Shown here one piece after another: positions 44,338 to 53,935 of a stretch of 64,000 nucleotides of DNA. Within the stretch, counting starts at the first letter, position 1. Every line of letters begins with the position of its first letter. The notes beneath the pieces were generated by a model. It was not told where the DNA came from. It saw only the letters and a list, made by a program, of their open reading frames with translations, and did no database searches. Source of the stretch: Poriferisodalis sp965203655 (GTDB lineage Bacteria > Actinomycetota > Acidimicrobiia > Acidimicrobiales > Poriferisodalaceae); assembly GCF_965203655.1 (NCBI RefSeq), contig NZ_CBDBDD010000009.1, positions 930,001-994,000 of the forward strand, read 5' to 3'. Position numbers and translations under genes: made by a program.

Positions 44338-45345
44338 ATGACCACGCTGATCACTGGCGGTGCCGGATACGTCGGCGGCCATACCGTGGTCGCACTGCAT
44401 GCTGCGGGACGGAACGTCGTGGTGCTCGACGATTTCTCCAATGCTCGGCGTGATGTCGTCGACGAATTGCGGCTGTTGACGACGCCGGACTTGCTCGTCG
44501 TCGAAGGCGATGCCGCTGATCGCCCGACCGTCGAGCAGCTGTGCGACGATCACAATGTCGATTCGATCGTGCACTTCGCAGCCTGCAAGAGCGTTCCGGA
44601 GTCACTCGTGGACCCCCTGCGCTACTACCGGAACAACCTGGTGTCCACGCTGTGCCTGGCCGAGGTCGCTGTCGAGCGGGGCATCGAGCGGTTTGTTCTC
44701 AGCTCATCGGCTGTGGTGTACGGCAGGGCCGGAGCGTTGCCTGTCACCGAGGAGACTCCGGCCGCACCGCAGAGCCCCTATGGCGAAACCAAGCTGATGT
44801 GCGAGCGCATCCTCACCGATGCCGCGGCGGCCTCGGGCATGCGCGTGGTGATCTTGCGTTACTTCAATCCTGTCGGAGCCCATCCATCGGGCCGCATCGG
44901 CGAGCGGCCCTTGGCGGCCGCTCAGAATCTCGTTCCTGCGGTCATGCGAGCGGCCCAAGGCTCTGCGGAGCGGTTGAGGGTGTTCGGCGACGACTACGAG
45001 ACGCGTGACGGCACGGCCATCCGCGATTTTGTTCACGTCACTGATCTCGCCGAGGGTCATGTGGCGGCGATCGACGCCGATCTCGGCGAGCAAGCCAGCC
45101 GCATCTTCAACTTGGGCACCGGGGTGGGCACGACCGTATTCGAGCTCATCGACGCAGCAGTCAAGGCGACGGGGCGCCAGATTCCCTATGAGATCTCCGG
45201 TCGCCGGCCGGGCGACATTGCGGCATCGTGGGCCGACTGCAGTCGGGCACATGTCGAGCTGGGATGGCGACCAGGACGCGACCTCGCTCAGATGCTGACC
45301 GACCACTGGAACTTCGCCCAGCGTTGGCACCACATGGGTGCCTGA
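44338..45345 (+). CDS. galE: UDP-glucose 4-epimerase
   Basis: 335 aa. Extended SDR: LITGGAGYVGGHT for NAD, S124 in FVLSSSAVVYG, Y148 and K152 in SPYGETKLMCE, RYFNPVGAHPSGRIGE, and RDFVHVTDLAEGH. Supplies UDP-galactose for the surface-glycan genes that follow. ATG 44338; divergent from the DUF3048 gene across 213 bases in which only a CCGACC/GGTCGG inverted repeat (near 44281-44309) stands out. Confidence 0.95.
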   Translation: MTTLITGGAGYVGGHTVVALHAAGRNVVVLDDFSNARRDVVDELRLLTTPDLLVVEGDAADRPTVEQLCDDHNVDSIVHFAACKSVPESLVDPLRYYRNNLVSTLCLAEVAVERGIERFVLSSSAVVYGRAGALPVTEETPAAPQSPYGETKLMCERILTDAAAASGMRVVILRYFNPVGAHPSGRIGERPLAAAQNLVPAVMRAAQGSAERLRVFGDDYETRDGTAIRDFVHVTDLAEGHVAAIDADLGEQASRIFNLGTGVGTTVFELIDAAVKATGRQIPYEISGRRPGDIAASWADCSRAHVELGWRPGRDLAQMLTDHWNFAQRWHHMGA

Positions 45346-45357
45346 CGCTAGGCGAGT

Positions 45358-45382
45358 GCATCACTCGAGCTGCATCACTCGA
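45358..45382. repeat. Short direct repeat between galE and the GT39-like gene
   Basis: GCATCACTCGA at 45358-45368 and again at 45372-45382, 14-bp period, covering the last codons of the minus-strand gene. CGAGTG-CAT-CACTCG also forms a small hairpin. Possibly a weak bidirectional terminator. Confidence 0.35.
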
Positions 45383-46970
45383 ATAGGGCGGCCGCGGTGA
45401 TCAGGGTGTAGTCCTCTCCCGCGGCTAGCGGCTCGGCCATCGCCGATGGGGGAACGAACTTGGGAACCCGGTCATTGCGCACCAAGATCACATCGGTCGG
45501 GATCACGTCATCGAGCGTGGTCTTGTCGAGCATCCAGGCGGGTCGATCGAGGTAGTACGCGATCCAGCGGGGAGTCCAGATGCCGGAGGTGAACCACACC
45601 AGCTCGGTCTCGGCGACCTCCGGTGCTGCCCGTGCCCGCTCGAGCACTGCCCCGGCATCGGCGGGCCGATCCAAGTAGAAGTCGCGAGTGGAACCGGTGG
45701 CGACGAGCGCCAACGTCACCAAGGCAACTGTCGCAGCAGCCAGACCCAGTGGCACTCGCAGCCGCGCTGCCCAGCCGCGCAGGCCACGCCGCACGGCATC
45801 AGCAAGGGCCGCGACACCGATCGCCGTGGGTGCCACCCAAGGGAAGTTCCACAGCCGGTGAATCCACGCGCCCTGCTGCAAGGCGAACGTGAGCGACGCC
45901 GCGACAGCGAGCGTGACGAGTGCCGGTCCTCGGGTGCGGCGGTCGACGAACGCGGCGATGAGCGCTGGGAAGAACAGCAGGCGAAGCCACCACGACGTCA
46001 GCAGCTCGTGGCTGGCAAACGTCCATTGGCGCCGGAGGAATTCGCCGAAGGTGAATTGGGCCTGCTCGGCTGCCGTCGACACGTCGTTGCCGGTGCGGAA
46101 CGCCACGCGCTCGCTCAGCTCGGAGATGTCGGTTGCGTTCAGCAGCCATCCAGCCGTCAGCAAACCGCCGGCGACTGCGCCGAATGCGACAGCGGTCAAG
46201 CCGGGTGACCACCCGAGGCGAATCCAGTCGGGGATGCTTCGCGGCGAGGTGCTTGCAGCGGGGCAGCCGTGAGCTTCGTTGCGCCGCTGCTGCATCGTGC
46301 CGATGAACAGCCACGGCAGCAGCAATGCCAGCGAGGCAACGGCGATCCATGAGTGCATCGCCGTCAGCGCCGCGAGCACGCCTGCGCCCACCAGCGCCCA
46401 ACGCGGCGGGTGTGTCGCCTGTCGCAGCCAGGCGATCGCCGCGGTCAGTGCCAAGATCATCGAGAAGCTGATGCCCATGCGGGCATACACAAAGAAGAAG
46501 CCGGTGCTCACCATCGCCAGCACTGCGAGCAGCGTGGGCCCCCACGACATGTTGACCGCACGCAGAACAGCAGCCAGGAAGGCCACCGTCGCGACGCCAA
46601 ACAGGAAGTCGGTGATCCGCACCGCTGCGGGGCTGTCGCCGAACGCTCCGACCGACGCGATGGTGAGGAACTGCTTCAGCGGCGGGTGGTGCGCGTAGGT
46701 GACGGCTTCGAGGGGAGGCTCGGCCCGTGGGGGCACCTCGTACTCGGCTCGGATGAAGGGATCGGTCCGAGCGCCGAAGCGAGACTCCACCGGGCCGAGA
46801 TCCCAGAAGTTGCGGGCCTGGATGCCCGCCCGGCCGAAGATGCGACCGTCGTCGCTGTTGCCGAGCGGCAGGTCGAGGTCTGGGGCCCACAGGGCGAACA
46901 CGCCGATGCAGATGAGCGCTACGACGGTCCAGCCCGAGCACAGGCGGGTGAGAGATCCTCGGCGTGTCAT
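45375..46970 (-). CDS. Polytopic membrane glycosyltransferase, GT39/ArnT-like
   Basis: 531 aa with a dozen or so hydrophobic helices. An acidic pair in the first outer loop (PLGNSDDGRIFGR) and HHPPLKQFLTIASVGAFGDSPAAVR resemble the GT-C fold of polyprenyl-phosphate-sugar-dependent transferases (PMT/ArnT superfamily). The C-terminal ~110 residues are a soluble outer domain. Acceptor unknown. Start ATG 46970, divergent from the sugar-transferase gene. Confidence 0.8.
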   Translation of the reverse strand: MTRRGSLTRLCSGWTVVALICIGVFALWAPDLDLPLGNSDDGRIFGRAGIQARNFWDLGPVESRFGARTDPFIRAEYEVPPRAEPPLEAVTYAHHPPLKQFLTIASVGAFGDSPAAVRITDFLFGVATVAFLAAVLRAVNMSWGPTLLAVLAMVSTGFFFVYARMGISFSMILALTAAIAWLRQATHPPRWALVGAGVLAALTAMHSWIAVASLALLLPWLFIGTMQQRRNEAHGCPAASTSPRSIPDWIRLGWSPGLTAVAFGAVAGGLLTAGWLLNATDISELSERVAFRTGNDVSTAAEQAQFTFGEFLRRQWTFASHELLTSWWLRLLFFPALIAAFVDRRTRGPALVTLAVAASLTFALQQGAWIHRLWNFPWVAPTAIGVAALADAVRRGLRGWAARLRVPLGLAAATVALVTLALVATGSTRDFYLDRPADAGAVLERARAAPEVAETELVWFTSGIWTPRWIAYYLDRPAWMLDKTTLDDVIPTDVILVRNDRVPKFVPPSAMAEPLAAGEDYTLITAAALFE

Positions 46971-47112
46971 GAGGGATCTTTCGGTTCGCGGTGGTCGCTA
47001 CCACCGTACGAAGAGGCGCAGCGTAGTATCGGCCCGATTGCAGTCGACGGACGGCACCGGCTGCCGGATGCCGCACACCGAGCGCCATGTCCCTACTTGC
47101 CATGAACCTCCC

Positions 47113-48465
47113 GTGACGTCAGCTGCGCCGCAGAGCTGGAACGGCAACGCACCGGCCCGACCGGGCTTCCGGCATCTGTACCTCATCGACGCGGTGACGC
47201 TGTTCACCTTGATGGCAGCGATCACGGTGGTCCGGTTCGGCGTCGACTGGCCCACCTACCCGCGCAGCCACTACTTCATCGGATTCGCAGTCGCCACCGT
47301 GCTGCACATGACGGTCTATTACTTCGGAGGCTTCTACGAATACGAGCAGCGCCTCGGCCATCGGCCATGGCTGCCGAGGGCAACGCTGCTGACGTTCATG
47401 GCGGTGGGTGTCGATGCCACGGTGACGTTGCTCGCCGGCCGCTATCTCATGCCACGAGGCAACTTGGTGGTGCTGGCCGTCGCAGCCAGCATGCTCATCA
47501 CGTTCAACCGCTGGGCGGCCCGGCGTGTACGGCTGCGGCGCTTCGGACAGCCGCGGATGCTGCTCGTCGGCACGAACGACGACATCGACTCCGCAAAGCA
47601 GCACCTCGGAGACAACGAACGCGACGCGGTGATCGCCGGCAGTCTGACGGTCGGCGGGGACCTCAGCTCGAGCATGTGCGCCGAGGTGGACCGAGTCGGG
47701 GCTACGGATCTGTTGCTGCTCTCGGGGCAGCCGCTCGACACGATCTATCCCGAACCGCTCGGCGAACTCGAACTGCGGCAGGTCGGCGTCTATCGACGGG
47801 TCACCGCGGCTGACACGCTCCTTGGTCTGCAGCGGAGTCGCCAGATCGGCGGCATGCCCTTCGTCGCGCTGCGGGAGCATGCGTTGCCACAGTGCCGCTT
47901 GCGATTCAAGCGGCTGCTCGACTTGGCGTACTTGGCGGGGTCAGCGCCGATCGTTGTGCCCCTGTCTGCGGCGGTCGCCGCGTACGTGCGCGCCCGGGCA
48001 GGCCGCGGCGTGCTGTATCGCCAGGAGCGTGTGGGCCGCGGGGGAGTCCCGTTCGTGCTCCTGAAGTTCCGCACGATGACTCGCGACGCGGAACGCAACG
48101 GGCCCGTGCTGGCGCGAGTGAACGATCCGCGGGTGATTCCCGGCATGAGATGGCTCCGGCGGACCCGGCTCGACGAGTTGCCGCAGCTGTGGAACGTGCT
48201 CAGGGGGTCGATGTCCATTGTGGGGCCCCGTCCCGAACGGCCGCAGATCGTGGCACGGCTGGAGCGGGAGATTCCCGGCTACGGCCGGCGCCATGATGTT
48301 CCGCCCGGCATCACCGGTCTGGCGCAGACGCAGGGTCACTACCAGACCGATCCCGGCTACAAGCTGGGACACGACCTGCAATACGTCGTGAATTGGTCAC
48401 CGGTGCTCGACTGGGAGATCATGGCCAAGAGCCTCGTCGTCATGGCTCGCCGCAACGCCCGGTGA
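47113..48465 (+). CDS. Polyprenyl glycosylphosphotransferase (bacterial sugar transferase)
   Basis: About 450 aa. Loads the first sugar-phosphate on undecaprenyl phosphate at the membrane. N-terminal four or five helices, a CoA-binding-like middle (RMLLVGTNDDI), then the catalytic domain: RFKRLLDLAYLAG, YRQERVGRGGVPFVLLKFRT, RRTRLDELPQLWNVLRG, SIVGPRPERP, PGITGLAQTQG. GTG 47113 is used; ATG 47068 would add 15 residues and neither has a good Shine-Dalgarno. Its stop overlaps the GT2 start (GTGA). Confidence 0.93.
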   Translation: MTSAAPQSWNGNAPARPGFRHLYLIDAVTLFTLMAAITVVRFGVDWPTYPRSHYFIGFAVATVLHMTVYYFGGFYEYEQRLGHRPWLPRATLLTFMAVGVDATVTLLAGRYLMPRGNLVVLAVAASMLITFNRWAARRVRLRRFGQPRMLLVGTNDDIDSAKQHLGDNERDAVIAGSLTVGGDLSSSMCAEVDRVGATDLLLLSGQPLDTIYPEPLGELELRQVGVYRRVTAADTLLGLQRSRQIGGMPFVALREHALPQCRLRFKRLLDLAYLAGSAPIVVPLSAAVAAYVRARAGRGVLYRQERVGRGGVPFVLLKFRTMTRDAERNGPVLARVNDPRVIPGMRWLRRTRLDELPQLWNVLRGSMSIVGPRPERPQIVARLEREIPGYGRRHDVPPGITGLAQTQGHYQTDPGYKLGHDLQYVVNWSPVLDWEIMAKSLVVMARRNAR

Positions 48466-49445
48466 ACACTGCCAGTACGGCAGAAGGGCCGCATGTGACA
48501 GTGGTGATTCCGGCCCGCAACTGCGCGCAGGAATTGCCGGGATGTCTTGATGCCATCGGCGCGCAGGTGTACTCGGGACCGCTTGAGGTGGCGATCGCAG
48601 TCGCACCCAGCACCGACGGAACCGAGCAAGCGGCTGCCGAGGCGATCTGCTCGTGGCCTACCCGGGTTGTCGCCAACCCGGCAGGCACGACCTCGGCAGG
48701 TCTCAACGCCGCGATCCAGGCTGCTCGGGGTGAGGTCATCGTGCGTGTCGATGCGCAGTCCCGGCTTCCGGACGGCTACGTCGAGCAGGCGGTGGCCACG
48801 CTGACCCGCACCGGGGCAGCCAACGTGGGGGGCGTGCAACGGCCGGCGGGACAATCCGGCCTGAGCCGCGTGATTGCTGCGGCGATGTCGTCAGGGTTCG
48901 GGGGCGGCCCGGCACACTTCCGGCGCGGTCGCCAGGAGGGTCCGGTCGACACCGTCTATCTCGGGGTCTTCGACGCAGCGGCACTCGCGGCTGCCGGAGG
49001 CTTCGACGAGTCGCTCGAGCGCAACCAGGACTACGAGTTGAATTGGCGCCTGCGAGAACAGGGCCGCGTGGTCTGGCTGGATCCCAGCCTCGTGGTCGAC
49101 TACCTGCCGCGATCGAGTTGGGACGGTCTGGCCCGCCAGTACTTCGACTACGGGGCCTGGAAGCGCGTGGTGATCGGTCGCCATCCGCGTTCGGTGCAAC
49201 CCCGTCAGCTCGCCGCGCCTGCGTTGGTGTGCGGACTCGTGCTGTCTGCGATCGAGTTGCTTCGCGGTCGCCTGCGAGGAGGGCTGATACCGGCCGCATA
49301 CCTCGGCTCCTGTGCCGTGGCGGCGCTGCGGCTCCGGCGCAGCCTGCCCGCGTTCGGGGATCGACTCCAGGCAGCGGCGGCCTTCACGGTCATGCATCTG
49401 TCGTGGGGGATGGGCTTCCTCGTCGGCAGGCGCCGCGGCCGCTGA
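48462..49445 (+). CDS. Glycosyltransferase family 2, ExoA-like
   Basis: 327 aa. VTVVIPARNCAQELPGCLDAI opens the GT-A fold; VIVRVDAQSRLPDGYV carries the DxD-type motif; GFDESLERNQDYELNWRLRE matches the ED-x-E-(Y)xxR helix that contacts the acceptor. Two hydrophobic segments at the C-terminus (ALVCGLVLSAIELL, FTVMHLSWGMGFLVG) anchor it to the membrane. Probably extends the lipid-linked sugar made by the upstream enzyme, to which it is coupled by GTGA. Confidence 0.92.
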   Translation: MNTASTAEGPHVTVVIPARNCAQELPGCLDAIGAQVYSGPLEVAIAVAPSTDGTEQAAAEAICSWPTRVVANPAGTTSAGLNAAIQAARGEVIVRVDAQSRLPDGYVEQAVATLTRTGAANVGGVQRPAGQSGLSRVIAAAMSSGFGGGPAHFRRGRQEGPVDTVYLGVFDAAALAAAGGFDESLERNQDYELNWRLREQGRVVWLDPSLVVDYLPRSSWDGLARQYFDYGAWKRVVIGRHPRSVQPRQLAAPALVCGLVLSAIELLRGRLRGGLIPAAYLGSCAVAALRLRRSLPAFGDRLQAAAAFTVMHLSWGMGFLVGRRRGR

Positions 49446-49503
49446 ACCCGGCCGACGTGCTCGGAGACCGCAAGCGGCCCGGGACCTGTCCCGCGGCACT
49501 CAG

Positions 49504-49509
49504 TACGCT
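49504..49509 (+). promoter_or_regulatory. -10-like hexamer TACGCT, leaderless configuration
   Basis: 7-nt gap to ATG 49517; no Shine-Dalgarno. Confidence 0.4.
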
Positions 49510-49516
49510 CACTCCT

Positions 49517-51232
49517 ATGGCCGAGGTCGTGATCCGCAACGGAACTGTCGTGGACGGAAGCGGTGACCCGCTCCGCACAGCCGACATCGCCATTGACGGC
49601 GGCGTAGTCACTGAAGTCGGCGAAGTGAGCGGCCGAGGTCGGCGCGAGATCGACGCTGAGGGCCATCTCGTGCTGCCGGGCTGGGTGGACATTCACACCC
49701 ACTACGACGGGCAGGCCACCTGGGATCCCGAGATGACACCGTCATCGTGGCACGGCGTCACCACGGCGATCTTCGGCAATTGCGGCGTCGGCTTCGCTCC
49801 CGTGCATCCGGGCACCGAGGACTACCTCATCAACCTGATGGAAGGCGTCGAGGACATTCCGGGCACCGTCCTCGCTGATGGCATCGACTTCTGCTGGACC
49901 AGCTATCCCGAGTACCTCGACGCGCTCGATGCGACGCCCAGGGTCATGGACGTCGGCAGCCAGCTGCCCCACGGCGCGCTGCGGTTCTTCGTTATGGGCG
50001 AGCGCGGCGCCGATCACGCCGAGGTGCCCACTGCGCCTGAGCTCGACCGCATCACCGATCTCGTCACCGAGGCGCTGGAGGCCGGCGCACTCGGATTCAC
50101 CACGAGTCGAACCACCAAGCACAAGGCAGCGGACGGCCGCCTCACCCCGTCGCTGTCGGCGGGCGATCCTGAGCTCGCCGCAGTCGCCAGTGCGATGAAG
50201 CGCGCCGCTGCCGGGGTGCTGCAGGTGAACTCCGATTTCGGGCCGGGCGAGTTCGAAACGCTGCGGGCCGCAGCCGAGCTGTCGGGCCGGCCGCTGTCGG
50301 TGCTGCTGCTGCAGGTGGACAACGCGCCGGAGCTGTGGCGGGAAACCCTGGCCGAGATCCACGCAGCGAACGCCGACGGGGTCTTGGCGAACGGGCAGGT
50401 GGGCTGCCGCCCGATCAGCGTGCTGCTCGGGCTCGACGTGTCGGTCAACCCCTTCGGCAACCACCCGGCCTACCGCGACATCGCGCACCTGCCAACGCCG
50501 CAGCGGGCGGCCCGCATGCGCAGCGATGAGACGCTGCGGCGGGCGCTGGTGGAGGACCGGCCGGTGGACGGCTTCAGCAAGTGGATGGATTATGCGCTCA
50601 CCCGCGCCTTCGAGCTCGGCGACGTGCCCGACTACGAGCCCGACCCCCGCGCCTCGGTGGCCGCGCGGGCAGCGGAACTGGGTGTCAGCCCGTGGGAGCT
50701 GGCGCTGGACCTGCTGTCGGACGGCGACGGCGACAACCTGCTGCTCTACCCCTTCGAGAACTACACCGGCGGCAGCCTGGACGTGATTCGCGAGATGCTG
50801 GCCGATCCGTACACGATCTGCGGCATCGGCGATGCGGGGGCGCACGTCGGCACCATCTGCGACGCGTCGTATCCGACGTACCTGCTGACCCACTGGGCCC
50901 GGGACCGCAGCCGGGGCGAGGGCCTGCCGCTGGAGTTCCTTGTGCACAAGCAGACCCGTGGCAACGCGCTCGCGTACGGGCTGGCCGACCGCGGCCTGCT
51001 CGCTCCGGGCTATCGAGCTGACATCAACATCGTCGACTTCGACGCGCTGGGCGTGGGCCGGCCCGAACTGGTGTACGACCTGCCGAGCGGCGGCAAGCGC
51101 CTGATCCAGCGCTCGACGGGGTACCGGCACACGTTTGTGGCCGGAGCCGAGGTGTCGGCCGATGGCGAGTTCACCGGTGCCCGTCCCGGGCGGCTCGTGC
51201 GTGGCACCCAGGCGGACCCCGCGCATCGCTGA
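49517..51232 (+). CDS. Amidohydrolase, N-acyl-D-amino-acid deacylase type
   Basis: 571 aa. Metal-dependent hydrolase: VVDGSGDPLRTADIAIDGG, LVLPGWVDIHTHYDGQ (HxH), FGNCGVGFAPV (the Cys ligand typical of D-aminoacylases), YTICGIGDAGAHVG (C-terminal Asp), and LAPGYRADINIVDFD at the end. The substrate is not shown; relatives act on N-acyl-D-amino acids or carbamoylated compounds. ATG 49517 has no Shine-Dalgarno. Followed 4 bases later by a CoA-transferase. Confidence 0.9.
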   Translation: MAEVVIRNGTVVDGSGDPLRTADIAIDGGVVTEVGEVSGRGRREIDAEGHLVLPGWVDIHTHYDGQATWDPEMTPSSWHGVTTAIFGNCGVGFAPVHPGTEDYLINLMEGVEDIPGTVLADGIDFCWTSYPEYLDALDATPRVMDVGSQLPHGALRFFVMGERGADHAEVPTAPELDRITDLVTEALEAGALGFTTSRTTKHKAADGRLTPSLSAGDPELAAVASAMKRAAAGVLQVNSDFGPGEFETLRAAAELSGRPLSVLLLQVDNAPELWRETLAEIHAANADGVLANGQVGCRPISVLLGLDVSVNPFGNHPAYRDIAHLPTPQRAARMRSDETLRRALVEDRPVDGFSKWMDYALTRAFELGDVPDYEPDPRASVAARAAELGVSPWELALDLLSDGDGDNLLLYPFENYTGGSLDVIREMLADPYTICGIGDAGAHVGTICDASYPTYLLTHWARDRSRGEGLPLEFLVHKQTRGNALAYGLADRGLLAPGYRADINIVDFDALGVGRPELVYDLPSGGKRLIQRSTGYRHTFVAGAEVSADGEFTGARPGRLVRGTQADPAHR

Positions 51233-51236
51233 GCCA

Positions 51237-52445
51237 GTGAGCGCCCCGACCGATACCGGTGACGATCCGGCGAGCGAGACGCCTCCCCTCGCCGGCATCA
51301 CGGTGCTGGATCTGACCATCGCGCGTGCGGGGCCCACTGCTGTGCGCCAGCTCGCTGACTGGGGTGCCGACGTCATCCGGGTGGATGCCCCCATCGATGG
51401 TTTCGAGGAAGGCCGGGAGGCCTCGCCGGATCACCTCAACATCCATCGCAACAAGCGATCGCTGGTCATCGATCTGAAGCACCCGTCGGGCCGCGAGCTG
51501 CTGCACCGCCTGGTGCAGTCAGCCGATGTGCTGATCGAGAACCTGCGACCGACCGTCAAGTACCGGCTGGGCTTCGACTGGGACACGCTGCACGCCGTGA
51601 ATCCGGCGCTAGTGATGGGCTCGATCTCGGGCTTCGGCCAGGACGGCCCGTACGCGACACGCGGCGGTGTCGACCAGATCGCCCAGGGCCTCGGCGGGAT
51701 GATGGCGGTCACCGGGCTGCCCGGTCACGGTCCGGTGCGGGCCGGCGTGGCGATCAGCGATGTGACCGCCGGGCTGCAGCTCGCGATCGGCGTGCTGGTG
51801 GCCCTCATCGAGCGAGGCCGCACCGGCGAGGGTCGCTGGGTGCACACCTCGCTGCTCGAATCGATGATCGGCATGCTCGACTTCCAGGCGGCCCGCTGGA
51901 CCGTGGCAGGGGAGGACCCGCCGCAGGCCGGCAACGACCATCCCACGATGATCCCCATGGGCACCTACGAGGCGGCGGACGGCTACATCAACATCGCGGC
52001 GCCCGGCGGGCGGCTGTGGCGGGCGTTCTGTGCCGAGATCGGCCGCGCCGACCTGGTCGACGACGAGCGGTTCTCGTCGACCAAGCTGCGCTCAGCCAAC
52101 CGCACCGAGCTGAACAAGCTCATCAGCGAGCAGCTCGCCACCGCGGGCTGCGACGAATGGGTGGAGCGGCTCAACGACGTCGGCATCCCGTGCGGGCGCG
52201 TCAACACCGTGGCCGAGGCATTTGCCGATCCGCAGGTTCAGCACCTGGGCATGGCCGCGCCGGTGCATCACCCGGTGATGGGTGACATCCGCATCGTGCG
52301 CAACGCCACCCAGATCGACGGGGTGCCCGGTGACATCCGGCGGCCCAGCCCCGCCCAGGGCGAGCACACCGACGAGATCCTGGCCCAGTTCGGGCTGCAG
52401 CCCGACGAGATCGCCGCCCTGCGCGACGCCGGCGCCGTCCGCTGA
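51237..52445 (+). CDS. CaiB/BaiF family (class III) CoA-transferase
   Basis: 402 aa. Moves CoA between carboxylic acids. LAGITVLDLTIARAGPTAVRQLADWGADVIRVD, LVQSADVLIENLRPT, SISGFGQDGPYATRGGVDQIAQ, and the catalytic Asp in VAISDVTAGLQ. GTG 51237 is 4 bases after the amidohydrolase stop, so both probably serve one catabolic route. The 293 bases that follow are non-coding. Confidence 0.93.
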   Translation: MSAPTDTGDDPASETPPLAGITVLDLTIARAGPTAVRQLADWGADVIRVDAPIDGFEEGREASPDHLNIHRNKRSLVIDLKHPSGRELLHRLVQSADVLIENLRPTVKYRLGFDWDTLHAVNPALVMGSISGFGQDGPYATRGGVDQIAQGLGGMMAVTGLPGHGPVRAGVAISDVTAGLQLAIGVLVALIERGRTGEGRWVHTSLLESMIGMLDFQAARWTVAGEDPPQAGNDHPTMIPMGTYEAADGYINIAAPGGRLWRAFCAEIGRADLVDDERFSSTKLRSANRTELNKLISEQLATAGCDEWVERLNDVGIPCGRVNTVAEAFADPQVQHLGMAAPVHHPVMGDIRIVRNATQIDGVPGDIRRPSPAQGEHTDEILAQFGLQPDEIAALRDAGAVR

Positions 52446-52738
52446 GATCAAATCGCCGAGGCATTGGCGACGGTAACCGACCTGTCACGGAACACTTGCT
52501 CTGGTCGGACGACGGAGTCCACCTGATCGAGCTCGGGCCTGCGCAGCCGGCCTGAGCATCGCTGACTGGGTGGGCCGCAGAGCGTGGCGACGAGTGCGAA
52601 ATCTGGCAGGAATAGATCTACGTAAACACACATGAATTAGCCTGCGAAAAACTGCATAAATGGCCCATTGCCAGCTATGCTCGCTGTATCGCCGAGTACA
52701 TTCCCCGTATCGCGGATCGGCTGCTTGCCGATGATCTG
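52446..52738. other. Non-coding stretch before the DUF4143 ATPase
   Basis: The first ~150 bases show nothing recognisable. The rest is clearly more AT-rich than its surroundings. From 52616 onward it is open in the ATPase frame and encodes EYIPRIADRLLADDL just before ATG 52739, without any ATG, GTG or TTG. Confidence 0.5.
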
Positions 52739-53935
52739 ATGCACTGGCCCGCGCTGCTCGTCACCGGGCCGCGGGCTGTCGGCAAGACGACGACGGGGCT
52801 TCGCCATGCCGCTGCGGCGTTGCGGTTCGATCGGCCCGGGCAGCGAGGCCTTGCGCTTGAGGATCCTGACGCAGCGATCTCCATCGGGCCGTTCCCGTTG
52901 CTGCTTGATGAATGGCAGCACGCCCCTGAGGTGCTGGGTGCAGTCAAGAGAGCAGTAGACGAGGACCGAAGCGGACCCCGTCGCTACATCATCACGGGCT
53001 CGGCCCGTAACGACCTCACCGTCGGATCGTGGCCCGGCACGGGCCGCTTCCTCAACATTGAGCTGTGGCCGCTCACGGGCCGCGAGCGATTCGGCGACGC
53101 CGCGGAACGAACGCTGTTCGACCGCTGGGACAGCGACCGCCGCTTCGCCTTGCCTCCCGAGCCGCCGGGCATTCTCGACTACCTGCAGATAGCGCTGGCA
53201 GGCGGCTTTCCCGACGCCATCGAGGCAACCGATGAGCGTCGGCGTGACCGATGGATGCGGGCTTATGTGGAATCGACGGCCTCACGCGATCTGGGGGAGT
53301 TGGAGGCCGGCCCCGGACGGCGGCGCACGCCGGAACGGCTGACCCGCTATCTGCGGGCGCTAGCAGTGCATACGGCCGGCGTCGTGCCGGACGCCGCACT
53401 TGCGAGCGCAGCGAAGCTCGACGTGCGCACCGCCGCTGGTTACCACGACGTACTGCGGACGCTGCGTTTGGTGGATGACCTGCCTGCATGGCGGACGAAC
53501 CGGCTCAAGCGTCTGGTCGCGATGCCGAAGCGTTACCTGACTGACTCAGGTGTCGCCGCCTGGCTGGCACGCATCGACCACAAGACCCTTCAGCACAATG
53601 CCGACGCCCGCGGGCGTGTGCTCGATACCTATGTGGCAGCCCAGCTGCGGGCGGAAGCCGAGGCCTCGCAGACCATGGTGCATCTGCATCACCTGCGCAC
53701 GCAGCGAGGCGATCACGAGGTCGATCTCGTCGCGGAATTCGATGGCCGCGTGGCGGCTTTCGAGGTGAAATCCAGCAGCGCTCCCACTCGGCGCGACGCT
53801 CGGCACCTCGAATGGCTGCGCGAGCAGCTCGCTCCTGACGAGTTCGCCGGCGGAGTGGTGTTTCACACGGGACCGCAGCGGTACGGACTCGGCGAGAACA
53901 TCGAAGCCGTGCCGATATGTGGTCTCTGGGGATGA
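52739..53935 (+). CDS. AAA ATPase with DUF4143 domain, 5' end doubtful
   Basis: 398 aa from ATG 52739. Walker A TGPRAVGKTTTGL, Walker B PFPLLLDEWQ, sensor-like YIITGSARND, then a winged-helix/DUF4143 half with VDLVAEFDGRVAAFEVKSS, a PD-(D/E)XK-like core. Such proteins are widespread orphan or mobile genes, some suspected toxin/antitoxin or defence parts. The family usually has about 15 residues before the P-loop; these are encoded upstream (52694-52738) but no standard start codon serves them, so translation begins at an internal ATG, at ATT/CTG, or the gene is decaying. Confidence 0.8.
   Translation: MHWPALLVTGPRAVGKTTTGLRHAAAALRFDRPGQRGLALEDPDAAISIGPFPLLLDEWQHAPEVLGAVKRAVDEDRSGPRRYIITGSARNDLTVGSWPGTGRFLNIELWPLTGRERFGDAAERTLFDRWDSDRRFALPPEPPGILDYLQIALAGGFPDAIEATDERRRDRWMRAYVESTASRDLGELEAGPGRRRTPERLTRYLRALAVHTAGVVPDAALASAAKLDVRTAAGYHDVLRTLRLVDDLPAWRTNRLKRLVAMPKRYLTDSGVAAWLARIDHKTLQHNADARGRVLDTYVAAQLRAEAEASQTMVHLHHLRTQRGDHEVDLVAEFDGRVAAFEVKSSSAPTRRDARHLEWLREQLAPDEFAGGVVFHTGPQRYGLGENIEAVPICGLWG

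Noticed and set aside
49742..51394. 550-codon frame on the minus strand
   Set aside because: Shadow of the amidohydrolase gene; no domain and biased composition.
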